A stretch of DNA of 64,000 nucleotides. Source: Clostridia bacterium (GTDB taxonomy: Bacteria; Bacillota; Clostridia; Oscillospirales; CAG-272). The DNA is taken from positions 1-64,000 of the forward strand of contig JAFYBN010000031.1 of assembly GCA_017540175.1 (NCBI GenBank), written 5' to 3'. Position numbers and translations under genes: made by a program. This document shows positions 50,414 through 59,378 of this stretch, one piece after another (the stretch's first letter is position 1; each line of letters begins with the position of its first letter). The notes beneath the pieces are model-generated. The model had not been told where the DNA came from and ran no database searches. It saw only the letters and a list, made by a program, of their open reading frames with translations.

Positions 50414-51849
50414 GCATCCATGAAGAATGCGGCGTGTTCGGCGTGATCTCCCCTGAGCCGACGAACGCCGCGGCCCTTTCGTATTACGGGCTGTACGCGC
50501 TCCAGCACCGGGGACAGGAATCCTGCGGGATCGTGGTCGGGGACGACGGGGTCTTTGTTTCAAAAAAGGACATCGGGCTGTTGAGCGAGGTCTTCCCGCC
50601 CTCCTCCCTCGGGACCTTTCCGCGCGGAACGATGGCGGTCGGACATGTGCGCTACGCCACGACGGGGGCGGGGAGCCGGGCGAACTGCCAGCCCATCGAG
50701 GTCAACCACATCAAGGGCCGGATGGCGCTCGCCCACAACGGAAATCTGGCGAACGCCGCGGAGCTGAGGCGGGAGCTCGAGCTCTCCGGGGCGATTTTTC
50801 ACACCACCTCCGACACGGAGACCATCGCGTCCGTCATCATCCGCAAGCGGCTCGTCACGCCCTCCATCGAGGACGCGCTTTCCGCCGCAGTACCGACGCT
50901 CGACGGGGCGTATTCCCTCGTGCTCATGTCGCCGCAGAAGCTCCTCTGCTGCCGGGATCCCCACGGCTTCCGTCCCCTCTGTTATGGGAGAACAAAGGAC
51001 GGGATTTATGTCGCCGCGTCGGAGTCCTGCGCCTTGAGAGCCGTCGGCGCGGATTTCGTGCGGGACGTCGAGCCCGGCGAGATCCTCGTTTTCCGGCGGG
51101 AGAACGGAGCGGTCACCGTGGAGTCGCGGCGGGAACACTGCGGCACGGCGCCGCGGCGTTTCTGCGTCTTCGAGTATATTTATTTCGCGCGTCCGGACTC
51201 CGTGATCGACGGGATATCCGTTCAGCGGGCGCGGAAAAAGGCCGGGATGCTCCTCGCCGAAAGCTGTCCGGCGGACGCGGATATCGTCATCGGCGTTCCG
51301 GACTCCGGGCTGGACGCCGCGCTCGGTTTCGCGCAGCGCTCCGGCATCCCCTACGGGATCGGACTCATCAAAAACAAGTACATCGGGCGCACGTTCATCT
51401 CTCCCGGAGAGGAGGAACGCTTCGATCAGGTGAAAATCAAGCTCTCCGCAGTAGAGGAAAGCGTGCGGGGCCAACGCGTGGTGTTGATCGACGACTCGAT
51501 CGTCCGCGGCACGACGAGCGGCAGGATCGTCGGTCTTCTCCGCGAGGCGGGCGCGGCCCAGGTCCACATGCGCATCTCCTCGCCGCCCTTCATCGCCCCC
51601 TGCTATTACGGGACGGACGTCGACTCGAAGGAACACCTGATCGCCTGCCGCTGTTCGGTTTCCGAGATCGCGCGTCAGATCGGCGCGGATTCACTCGGCT
51701 ACCTGCCGCCCGAAGCCCTCGCGGAGATGGCGGACGGGCACGGGATCTGCTCCGCCTGCTTCGACGAGCGTTACCCCACGAAAATCCCGGCCGACACGCG
51801 CAAAGACCGGTTTGAACAGAAAATCAGCGCGGCGGGAGGTCCGTCATGA
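50410..51849 (+). CDS. purF: amidophosphoribosyltransferase
   Basis: The 479-residue product catalyses the first step of purine synthesis (PRPP plus glutamine to phosphoribosylamine). Its class II glutaminase has ECGVFGVISPEP; nucleophile Cys7 is exposed after removing a six-residue propeptide. It also has YYGLYALQHRGQESCG and MALAHNGNLANA. The phosphoribosyltransferase domain has VVLIDDSIVRGTTSGRIV. Cys residues at the C terminus (GICSACFDERYP) match the [4Fe-4S] type of Bacillus. The start is TTG, overlapping the nadE stop, with GGAGG upstream. No other pur genes are nearby; it sits instead beside nadE and carAB, which is unusual. Confidence 0.95.
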   Translation: MSIHEECGVFGVISPEPTNAAALSYYGLYALQHRGQESCGIVVGDDGVFVSKKDIGLLSEVFPPSSLGTFPRGTMAVGHVRYATTGAGSRANCQPIEVNHIKGRMALAHNGNLANAAELRRELELSGAIFHTTSDTETIASVIIRKRLVTPSIEDALSAAVPTLDGAYSLVLMSPQKLLCCRDPHGFRPLCYGRTKDGIYVAASESCALRAVGADFVRDVEPGEILVFRRENGAVTVESRREHCGTAPRRFCVFEYIYFARPDSVIDGISVQRARKKAGMLLAESCPADADIVIGVPDSGLDAALGFAQRSGIPYGIGLIKNKYIGRTFISPGEEERFDQVKIKLSAVEESVRGQRVVLIDDSIVRGTTSGRIVGLLREAGAAQVHMRISSPPFIAPCYYGTDVDSKEHLIACRCSVSEIARQIGADSLGYLPPEALAEMADGHGICSACFDERYPTKIPADTRKDRFEQKISAAGGPS

Positions 51850-52958
51850 ATCCGAACACAAGAAAGCTCGTCACCGAGGACGGGCAGATCTATACAGGCA
51901 CAGGCTTCGGCGCGGCGCTGCAGAACGGCGTTTCCGCGCCTTTCGAGCTTGTATTCAACACCTCCATGGCGGGGTATCAGGAAATCGTATCGGACCCGTC
52001 CTATACCGATCAGGGCGTGGTTTTTTCCTATCCGCTGATCGGCAATTACGGGCTGAACCGTGACGACGACGAATCCGCCGCCCGTTATCTCTCCGCCGTG
52101 CTCGTGCGGGAGGCGTGTACCGCGCCGTCAAACTTCCGCTGCCTCGAAAGTTTTTCGGACGCGCTTGAGGCGTCCGGCGTCCCGGGTCTCGAAGGGATCG
52201 ACACCCGATGCCTCGTGCGCTCGATCCGGGACGGAGGCAGCCGGCGCGCCGTGCTTGCGGACGCGGACACTCCGGCGGAGGACTGCCTGCGCGTCATCCG
52301 CGAGACCCCGGTCCCGCGCGACGCCGTATCCCGCGTCAGCCCGAAGGGGATCACGTCCGTGCCCGCGCGGGGAGAAGAGCGCTTTACGGTAGCCGCGGTG
52401 GACTGCGGGATGAAGGAAAACATCGTCCGCTCGCTCGCCGCCCTCGGGTGCCGCGTGATCCGCGTTCCGTGGGACACGCCGGCGGAGAAGATCATGGAAT
52501 TTCGTCCCGACGGGGTATTCTTCTCAAACGGTCCCGGGGACCCGGAGGACGTGCCGCAGACCGCGCGGACTGCGCGGGCTCTGCGCGGGCGCGTTCCGAT
52601 CTTCGGGATCTGCCTCGGGCATCAGATCCTCGCCCTCGCCTGCGGGGCGCGGACCTACAAGCTGAAATTCGGGCACCGCGGCGGCAACCACCCGGTGAAG
52701 AACCTTCTGAACGGGAAAATCGAAATCACCTCGCAGAACCATTCCTACGCCGTGGACGCGCAAAGCGTTGCGGGGACGGGGCTCTCCGTCACGCACGTGA
52801 ATCTGCTCGACGGCACGGTGGAAGGGGTCGCCGCGGCGGAGGACCGGCTCTTTTCCGTGCAGTACCACCCCGAAAGCGCGCCGGGTCCGGTGGACAGCGA
52901 ATACCTATTCAAGGATTTCATCCGAGCGATGGAGGCGTTGTATGCCGAAAAGAGATGA
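51846..52958 (+). CDS. carA: carbamoyl phosphate synthetase small subunit
   Basis: The 370-residue product is the glutaminase subunit feeding ammonia to CarB for pyrimidine and arginine synthesis. N-terminal domain: VFNTSMAGYQEIVSDPSYTD and GLEGIDTRCLVRSIRD. Class I amidotransferase: FFSNGPGDPED, FGICLGHQILALACG with the nucleophile Cys, and FSVQYHPESAPGP with the catalytic His/Glu. The start overlaps the purF stop (ATGA), with GGGAGGT upstream. It overlaps carB by 17 bases. Confidence 0.97.
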   Translation: MNPNTRKLVTEDGQIYTGTGFGAALQNGVSAPFELVFNTSMAGYQEIVSDPSYTDQGVVFSYPLIGNYGLNRDDDESAARYLSAVLVREACTAPSNFRCLESFSDALEASGVPGLEGIDTRCLVRSIRDGGSRRAVLADADTPAEDCLRVIRETPVPRDAVSRVSPKGITSVPARGEERFTVAAVDCGMKENIVRSLAALGCRVIRVPWDTPAEKIMEFRPDGVFFSNGPGDPEDVPQTARTARALRGRVPIFGICLGHQILALACGARTYKLKFGHRGGNHPVKNLLNGKIEITSQNHSYAVDAQSVAGTGLSVTHVNLLDGTVEGVAAAEDRLFSVQYHPESAPGPVDSEYLFKDFIRAMEALYAEKR

Positions 52959-55900
52959 CATTCACAAAATCATGGTGATCGGATCCGGTCCCATCGTCAT
53001 CGGACAGGCGGCGGAATTCGACTACGCCGGAACGCAGGCCTGTCTCGCCCTCCGTGAGGAGGGATACGAGGTCGTCCTCGTCAATTCCAATCCCGCGACG
53101 ATCATGACGGACACGGAGATCGCCGACCGGGTCTATATGGAGCCGCTGACCCTCGAATTCGCTGCGCGCGTCCTGCGCACCGAGCGCCCGGACGCCATTC
53201 TGCCCGGCATCGGCGGGCAGACGGGGCTGAACCTCGCTGTCCAGCTGGACAAAAAAGGGATCCTCGCCGAATGCAGGGTCGAACTGCTCGGCACGAGGAG
53301 AGAGGCGATCGAGGAGGCGGAGGACCGCGAGCGCTTCAAGGCTCTGTGCGTGCGGCTCGGCGAGCCGGTTCTGCCCTCGGCGGTGGCACATACCGTCGGC
53401 GAAGGTATCGGGATCGCGCGGGAGATCGGATATCCCGTCGTGCTCCGTCCGGCGTTCACGCTCGGCGGCACAGGCGGGGGATTCGCGGAAAACGAAGCGG
53501 AGCTTATTCCCCTGCTCGAGCGCGGGCTGGAGCTCTCGCCCGTGACCGAGGTTCTTGTTGAGCGGAGCGTCAAGGGGTATAAAGAAATCGAATTCGAGGT
53601 CGTGCGGGACAAAAACGACACCGCCGTCGCCGTCTGCCACATGGAGAACATCGACCCCGTGGGCATCCACACCGGGGATTCCGCGGTCGTCGCGCCCTGC
53701 CAGACCCTCGCGAACCGGGAGCTTCAGCTTCTGCGCTCGGCGGCGCTGAGGATCATCCGCGCGCTCGGCGTGGAGGGCGGCTGCAACGTGCAGTTCGCGC
53801 TGGACCCGGATTCGTTCCGGTACTATGTGATCGAGGTCAATCCGCGCGTATCCCGTTCCTCCGCGCTCGCGTCGAAGGCGTCGGGTTATCCCATCGCGCG
53901 GGTCTCGGCGAAGATCGGCGTGGGGATGACGCTCGACGAGATCCCCCTCGCGAACACCCCGGCGTGCTTCGAGCCCTCGCTCGACTATGTGGTGACGAAG
54001 CTGCCGCGCTTCCCCTTCGACAAATTCTCCGACGCGGACCACCGGCTCGGCACGCAGATGAAGGCGACGGGCGAGGTCATGAGCGTCGGGCGCACCTTCG
54101 AGGAAAGCCTGCTCAAGGCGGTGCGATCCCTTGAGACGGGGCACGACCACCTGTGGGCGGAGAAATTCGACGCCGTGCCGACGGAAGACCTGCTCGCGCA
54201 GATCGCGGACGGCACGGAGGACCGCCTCTTCCTGCTTGCGGAGCTCTGCCGCCGGGATATGGACACGGAAGAGCTGCACCGCCGCACCGGGATCGACCGC
54301 TTCTTTCTCGAAAAGATCAAAGAGATCACGGAAACGGAACGCATTCTCGGGAAAGCCCCCTTTGACCCTGCGAGTCTGCGCGCGGCGAAGCGCCGCGGCT
54401 TTTCGGACCGCGCGGTCGCGCGGCTTTGGGGAACGGACGAGAAGTCGGTCCGCGCCGCGCGTCTTGAGCACGGGATCGTGCCGGTCTACAAGATGATCGA
54501 CACCTGCGCCTCGGAGTTTGAAAGCTATGTGCCCTACTTCTATTCGACCTACGAGGAAGAAAACGAATCCGTCGTATCGGATAAAAAGAAGATCCTCGTG
54601 CTCGGCTCCGGTCCCATCCGCATCGGGCAGGGCGTGGAGTTCGACTATTCCACCGTCCGCGCCGTGAAGACCATCCGCGCGGCGGGCTGCGAGGCGATCA
54701 TCATCAACAACAATCCGGAAACCGTCTCCACGGACTACACCTGCTCCGACAAGCTCTATTTCGAGCCGCTGACCCCGGAGGACGTCATGAACGTCGTACA
54801 GCTCGAAAAGCCCTTCGGCGTGATCGCCACCCTCGGCGGGCAGACCGCGGTCAACCTCGCCGACCCGCTCGCGGAAATGGGCGTCCCGATCATCGGCACG
54901 AGCCGCGCCGCCATCGACCGGGCGGAGGACCGGGACGAATTCGAGCGGCTGCTGCTCGGGCTCGGCATCCCCCAGCCCGCGGGCAGGGCGGTGACTTCGG
55001 TGGAGGAAGGGCTCGCGGCGGCGCGGGAGATCGGCTATCCCGTTCTCGTGCGGCCGTCCTTCGTGCTCGGCGGGCGCGCCATGCAGATCGTGGCGAAGGA
55101 AGAGGAAATGTCCCGCTATCTGAGAGAGGCCGTCGAGATCGACGCGGAAAAGCCCGTGCTCGTCGACCGCTACATCCGCGGCAAGGAGGTCGAGGTGGAC
55201 GCGGTGTGCGACGGGCGGGACGTGTTTGTCCCCGGCATCATGGAGCTGGTGGAGCGCACGGGCGTGCATTCCGGCGATTCGATCTCCGTCTATCCTGCCT
55301 TCTCCCTCTCGGACAGGGTCAAGGGCGTTCTGCTCGATTACGCGAAAAAGCTCGGGGTGGGCATCGGGATCGTGGGGCTTTACAACATTCAGTTCATCGT
55401 GACCCCGCGGGATGAGGTCTACGTCATCGAGGTGAACCCCCGCTCGTCCCGGACGGTCCCCTTCCTGTCGAAGGCGACGGGGCAGCAGCTCGCGGACATC
55501 GGGACACGGGTCATGCTCGGCGTCTCGCTGAAGGAACAGGGCATCTTTTCGGAGTATCCGGAGGAGAAAAAACGGCATTATGTGAAGGTCCCGGTGTTCT
55601 CCTTCTCGAAGCTCACGGGCATGGACGCCTACCTCTCCCCGGAAATGAAATCCACGGGCGAGGCGATCGGATACGACGACAAGCTGCACCGCGCGATGTA
55701 CAAGGCCCTCGTCGCCTCCGGGATGCGGGTTTCGAATTACGGCACGGTGCTCTTCGCGCTCGCCGACGAGGACAAAGCGGAGGCCCTTCCCCTCGCGCGC
55801 CGATTCGCGGCGATGGGCTTCAACATCGAAGCGTCGTCCCTCACCGCCGAGGTCTTTCAGAAAAACGGCATCCGGACGCGTCTTCTGCGCAAGCCGAGCG

Positions 55901-56124
55901 AGGGCTCTGAGGAGCTTCTCGACGCGATCCGCGCGGGATATGTGAGCTATGTGGTGAACACCCGCGCGATCCTCTCCGGCATCCACTACGGCGACGGCGC
56001 GAAGATCCGCCGCTGCGCCGCCCAGAACGGCGTCACGATCCTCACCTCGCTCGACACGGTGCGGATGCTGCTCGACGTGCTCGAGGAAATGACGATGAGC
56101 ATCTCGACGATCGACGCGGAATGA
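52942..56124 (+). CDS. carB: carbamoyl phosphate synthetase large subunit
   Basis: The 1060-residue product has the expected two homologous synthetase halves. The first starts KIMVIGSGPIVIGQAAEFDY with LRPAFTLGGTGGGFAENEAEL. The second starts KILVLGSGPIRIGQGVEFDY with VRPSFVLGGRAMQIVAKEEE. A C-terminal MGS-like allosteric domain contains LFALADEDKAEALPLARRF. It makes carbamoyl phosphate from bicarbonate, ammonia and two ATP. RBS GGAGG lies within carA. Confidence 0.97.
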   Translation: MPKRDDIHKIMVIGSGPIVIGQAAEFDYAGTQACLALREEGYEVVLVNSNPATIMTDTEIADRVYMEPLTLEFAARVLRTERPDAILPGIGGQTGLNLAVQLDKKGILAECRVELLGTRREAIEEAEDRERFKALCVRLGEPVLPSAVAHTVGEGIGIAREIGYPVVLRPAFTLGGTGGGFAENEAELIPLLERGLELSPVTEVLVERSVKGYKEIEFEVVRDKNDTAVAVCHMENIDPVGIHTGDSAVVAPCQTLANRELQLLRSAALRIIRALGVEGGCNVQFALDPDSFRYYVIEVNPRVSRSSALASKASGYPIARVSAKIGVGMTLDEIPLANTPACFEPSLDYVVTKLPRFPFDKFSDADHRLGTQMKATGEVMSVGRTFEESLLKAVRSLETGHDHLWAEKFDAVPTEDLLAQIADGTEDRLFLLAELCRRDMDTEELHRRTGIDRFFLEKIKEITETERILGKAPFDPASLRAAKRRGFSDRAVARLWGTDEKSVRAARLEHGIVPVYKMIDTCASEFESYVPYFYSTYEEENESVVSDKKKILVLGSGPIRIGQGVEFDYSTVRAVKTIRAAGCEAIIINNNPETVSTDYTCSDKLYFEPLTPEDVMNVVQLEKPFGVIATLGGQTAVNLADPLAEMGVPIIGTSRAAIDRAEDRDEFERLLLGLGIPQPAGRAVTSVEEGLAAAREIGYPVLVRPSFVLGGRAMQIVAKEEEMSRYLREAVEIDAEKPVLVDRYIRGKEVEVDAVCDGRDVFVPGIMELVERTGVHSGDSISVYPAFSLSDRVKGVLLDYAKKLGVGIGIVGLYNIQFIVTPRDEVYVIEVNPRSSRTVPFLSKATGQQLADIGTRVMLGVSLKEQGIFSEYPEEKKRHYVKVPVFSFSKLTGMDAYLSPEMKSTGEAIGYDDKLHRAMYKALVASGMRVSNYGTVLFALADEDKAEALPLARRFAAMGFNIEASSLTAEVFQKNGIRTRLLRKPSEGSEELLDAIRAGYVSYVVNTRAILSGIHYGDGAKIRRCAAQNGVTILTSLDTVRMLLDVLEEMTMSISTIDAE

Positions 56125-56137
56125 GAAGCGTCAGAGA

Positions 56138-56165
56138 GCGGCTTTCTTCTCAAAGAAAGCCCCGC
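56138..56165. other. intergenic hairpin between carB and dapF
   Basis: GGCTTTCTT / AAGAAAGCC (56140-56148, 56153-56161) within GCG...CGC, without a T-run. A similar hairpin lies after dapL at 58192-58209. Confidence 0.6.
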
Positions 56166-56206
56166 AGGGAGCATTCATAAAAAAACTCAAAGAACAGGAG
56201 CGCGGC

Positions 56207-57007
56207 ATGAAATTCATCAAAATGCAGGGGCTCGGAAACGATTACCTCTATATCTTCGGAGAGGTTCCGGAAAACGCCCCGGAGCTTTCCGTGAGACTCT
56301 CCGACCGCCATTTCGGCGCGGGCTCGGACGGCATGATCTACATCACAAAGTCCGCCGACGCCGATTTCGGCATGCGCATCTTCAACGCGGACGGCAGCGA
56401 GGCGAAGATGTGCGGCAACGGCATCCGCTGCGTCGGCAAATACGTCTACGACAAGGGCTATACCGACAAGACCCGCCTCAGGATCGAGACCGCCTCCGGC
56501 ATCCGCACGCTCGAGCTTCACACCGCGGGCGGAAAGGTCGACCGTGTGACGGTCGACATGGGACGCATCCTCGTCTCGGACGACCTCGCCCTGACGGCGG
56601 AGGGGGGAGACGTCGTCTGCACCCCCGTAAACGTCGGCAATCACCACGCGGTGGTCTTCACGGAAGACGCGGAAAACACGCCCCTGACGACGCTCGGTCC
56701 CGCGCTCGAGCATCACCCGGCGTTCCCGGGCGGCGTCAACGTCGAATTCGTCACCCTCTTCTCCCAAAACGCGCTTCGGATGCGGGTCTGGGAACGGGGC
56801 AGCGGCGTCACAATGGCGTGCGGCACAGGAGCCTGCGCATCCGCGGCGGCGGCGGTCAAAAAAGGGTACTGCTCCCCGGACTCCCCCATCTCGGTCGCGC
56901 TCGACGGCGGGGTGCTCGAGATCACGGTCGACGAAAACGGGTTTGCCGCGATGACGGGACCCGCGGAATTTGTCTATGAGGGGGAATGGATCGATGATGA
57001 GATTTAA
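56207..57007 (+). CDS. dapF: diaminopimelate epimerase
   Basis: The 266-residue product converts LL- to meso-diaminopimelate for peptidoglycan and lysine. KMQGLGNDYLYI is at the N terminus. The first catalytic Cys is in KMCGNGIRCVGKYVYD and the second in MACGTGACASAAAA. RIFNADGSEAKMCG and VNVGNHHAVVF are family signatures. It lies 82 bases after carB and overlaps dapL by 11 bases, so carAB-dapF-dapL form one run. Confidence 0.95.
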   Translation: MKFIKMQGLGNDYLYIFGEVPENAPELSVRLSDRHFGAGSDGMIYITKSADADFGMRIFNADGSEAKMCGNGIRCVGKYVYDKGYTDKTRLRIETASGIRTLELHTAGGKVDRVTVDMGRILVSDDLALTAEGGDVVCTPVNVGNHHAVVFTEDAENTPLTTLGPALEHHPAFPGGVNVEFVTLFSQNALRMRVWERGSGVTMACGTGACASAAAAVKKGYCSPDSPISVALDGGVLEITVDENGFAAMTGPAEFVYEGEWIDDEI

Positions 57008-58181
57008 CGCACATTACGCGGAGCTGAAGGAATCCTATCTGTTCCGGCGCATTGCCGAAAAGACCGACGCCTTCCGCGCGCAAAATCCCGGCGCGCGCCT
57101 GCTCCGGCTCGGGATCGGGGACGTGAGCCTGCCCCTCTGCCCCGCGGTGATCGAAGCCCTGCATGCCGCGGCGGACGATCAGTCGAAAAAAGAGACCTTC
57201 CGCGGCTACATGCCCGAATGCGGCGCGCCGTTTCTGCGCCGGGCGATCCGGGATCATTACGCCGCGCGGGGGATCGCCCTCGGCGAGGACGAGGTCTTCG
57301 TATCGAGCGGCGCGAGCGACGAGCTCGGCGACATCCTCGATCTCTTCGACCGCTCCTGCGCCGCCCTTGTGATCGAGCCCGCCTATCCCGCCTACGTGGA
57401 CGCGAATATCATGGCGGGCAGGACGATCCTGCGGCTTTCTGCGAACGAGGAGAACGGTTTTCTGCCCGCTCCTCCGAAGGACGGGAACTGCGCCGCCGAT
57501 CTCGTCTATCTCTGCTCGCCGAACAACCCGACCGGCGCGGTCTTTTCAAAGTCCCAACTCAAAGAATGGGTGGACTGGGCGAACGAACGCGGCGCGGTGA
57601 TCCTCTTTGACGCGGCATACGAGGCGTTCATCACCGATCCCGCCCTGCCCCATTCGATTTTCGAGATCGAAGGAGCGCGGACCTGCTCCGTGGAGATCTG
57701 CTCGCTCTCGAAGACGGCGGGCTTCACGGGAACGCGGCTCGGGTACACGGTGATCCTGAAGGCGCTCGAGCGCGGCGGCATGAATCTGAACGCGATGTGG
57801 GTGCGCAACCGCACGACGAAGACCAACGGCGTGTCCTACATCATCCAGAAGGCGGGCGCGGCGGTCTTCACGCCTGCGGGTCAGCGGCAGATCGAGGACA
57901 ATCTGAGCGTCTACCGGCACAACGCTCAAATCCTGACCGCCGTTCTCGACGAGCTCGGCGTGTGCTATTACGGCGGCAAAAACGCGCCGTACGTCTGGAT
58001 GAAGTGCCCCCGCGGCATGGGAAGCTGGGAGTTTTTCGACAAGCTGCTCAAGGAGGCGCAGATCATCGCCACCCCGGGCGCGGGATTCGGCGAAAGCGGG
58101 GAGGGGTTCATCCGGTTTTCGATGTTCGGCTCCCCGGACGACACGCGCGAGGCGGCACAGAGACTGCGGGGAATGGTGTGA
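56997..58181 (+). CDS. dapL: LL-diaminopimelate aminotransferase
   Basis: The 394-residue PLP enzyme (fold type I) makes LL-diaminopimelate from tetrahydrodipicolinate and glutamate in one step. The N terminus FNAHYAELKESYLFRRIAEK is the DapL signature. RLGIGDVSLPLCPAVIEAL, YLCSPNNPTGAVFSK and SLSKTAGFTGTRLGY (PLP Lys) confirm the assignment. Start codons ATG at 56994 and 56997 are both possible; 56997 matches homologous N termini. Its glutamate use links it to the nitrogen block. Confidence 0.95.
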   Translation: MRFNAHYAELKESYLFRRIAEKTDAFRAQNPGARLLRLGIGDVSLPLCPAVIEALHAAADDQSKKETFRGYMPECGAPFLRRAIRDHYAARGIALGEDEVFVSSGASDELGDILDLFDRSCAALVIEPAYPAYVDANIMAGRTILRLSANEENGFLPAPPKDGNCAADLVYLCSPNNPTGAVFSKSQLKEWVDWANERGAVILFDAAYEAFITDPALPHSIFEIEGARTCSVEICSLSKTAGFTGTRLGYTVILKALERGGMNLNAMWVRNRTTKTNGVSYIIQKAGAAVFTPAGQRQIEDNLSVYRHNAQILTAVLDELGVCYYGGKNAPYVWMKCPRGMGSWEFFDKLLKEAQIIATPGAGFGESGEGFIRFSMFGSPDDTREAAQRLRGMV

Positions 58182-58191
58182 AGGGGTACGC

Positions 58192-58209
58192 GGCTTTCTG
58201 AAGAAAGCC
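58192..58209. other. intergenic hairpin after dapL
   Basis: GGCTTTCT / AGAAAGCC, resembling the hairpin at 56138-56165; both sit just beyond a stop codon and near an A- or T-rich run (AAAAAAACTC, GACTTTTTTGAG). Confidence 0.55.
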
Positions 58210-58267
58210 CGGCAAAGACTTTTTTGAGCAGATCGGATCTCACGGAATGCTGTTTATGGTATGAGCA

Positions 58268-58302
58268 GAAAAAAGCCCGCCCGGGTTTGAATGGGCGGGT
58301 TG
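58268..58302 (-). terminator. terminator of the 58.3-63.6 kb operon
   Basis: GCCCGCCC / GGGCGGGT stem (58275-58282, 58293-58300). On the minus strand it is followed by TTTTTT; on the plus strand by TTGTTCTTTT, so it may also stop dapL transcripts. Confidence 0.85.
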
Positions 58303-58333
58303 TTCTTTTCGCGTCTTGTCCCTGTCCGGTTTC

Positions 58334-59308
58334 TCACTCCCGCGCGAGTTTATAAATCAGATCGTACGCGAAGGCGAGGTCATCGATCGAGCAGTGGTTC
58401 TGCACGAAATGCGTCGTGCAGCAGATCCACCGCCTGCCTCGGAGGAGTCCGAACACCCGGCGGATGTCTTCTTCGAGCTCGTCCCTGCCGACGAGCCCGA
58501 GCTTGGTCTGGATGCAGATGCCGCCGAGGATGGCGAATTTGTCATGATACTTGTCGAGATACAGATCATAGCTCATCCCCGCGCTTTCCTGCCACGGGTG
58601 CACGCAGTCCAGCCCCAGCTTTTCGATCCCGTCCGTGACCTTCGCGACGCATCCGTCCGAATGCAGGGAGCAGAGGCATCCGCGGGAGTGGACGTAATCC
58701 ACCACGCGCTTCATGTGGGGGTAAATGATCTCCCACCAGAGCTTCGGGTTAAACATGAGGTCGTTCTGCGCGCCCCAGTCGTCGGAGATGTGCACCATGT
58801 CGATCCCGAGGTCGATGCAGTGTCCTGCGAACTTCACCGTCCACTCCGCCTGGCGGCGGTAGAGCTCGTCCAGCTCGTCCGGGTACATGGCGAGATAGAG
58901 AAGCTGGTTTTCGATCCCGAACACGCCGTTGAACTGCTCGAAGAAGCCCGGCGTCTGGATATAGCAGAAGCGCTCTCGCCCCTCCGCCTTGTGGAACGCC
59001 ATGGCGTCCTTGATGTTCTGATACTGCCCGAGGATGTCCGGGTCGGTGAAGAAATCCTCGTCTACGAGCAGATCGGGGGTCATTTCCTCGTTTTCGGCGC
59101 GCAGCCGGTCAAAGACCTCGCCGCGGAACGAGCCGGGACCGCCGAAGACGTGGCTCATGTCGAACTCGTATTTGTCCTCGAACGCCGCGACCGAGCCGTA
59201 CGCCTCCGTCAGCTCGTTCGAGAGATTCGCCGAGACCCAGCCGTAGATCGGCTGGCGGTCGGTCGGCTTGCCGAGAATGGTATTCCGTACTCTTTCCGTG
59301 CTGTTCAT
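58334..59308 (-). CDS. uroporphyrinogen decarboxylase (URO-D) family protein
   Basis: The 324-residue product has the URO-D TIM barrel: RQPIYGWVS near the N terminus, GIDMVHISDDWGAQNDLMFNP, and CLCSLHSDGCV in the position of the zinc or ligand loop seen in corrinoid-type methyltransferases. Lack of heme genes nearby and the divergence from HemE suggest a methyltransferase-like or unknown decarboxylase role, not heme synthesis. RBS TGGAGG precedes the ATG. It is last in the minus-strand operon. Confidence 0.8.
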   Translation of the reverse strand: MNSTERVRNTILGKPTDRQPIYGWVSANLSNELTEAYGSVAAFEDKYEFDMSHVFGGPGSFRGEVFDRLRAENEEMTPDLLVDEDFFTDPDILGQYQNIKDAMAFHKAEGRERFCYIQTPGFFEQFNGVFGIENQLLYLAMYPDELDELYRRQAEWTVKFAGHCIDLGIDMVHISDDWGAQNDLMFNPKLWWEIIYPHMKRVVDYVHSRGCLCSLHSDGCVAKVTDGIEKLGLDCVHPWQESAGMSYDLYLDKYHDKFAILGGICIQTKLGLVGRDELEEDIRRVFGLLRGRRWICCTTHFVQNHCSIDDLAFAYDLIYKLARE

Positions 59309-59378
59309 TTCTGCCTCCAGCGGTTCGCCGCCGTTTTTTCTCTTTCCTCCGTGCCCCCGTCCGTTTGCGTTTTCCGGC

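Noticed and set aside
52918-55986. 1022-codon minus-strand open frame opposite carB
   Set aside because: Shadow of carB, which has all expected motifs.
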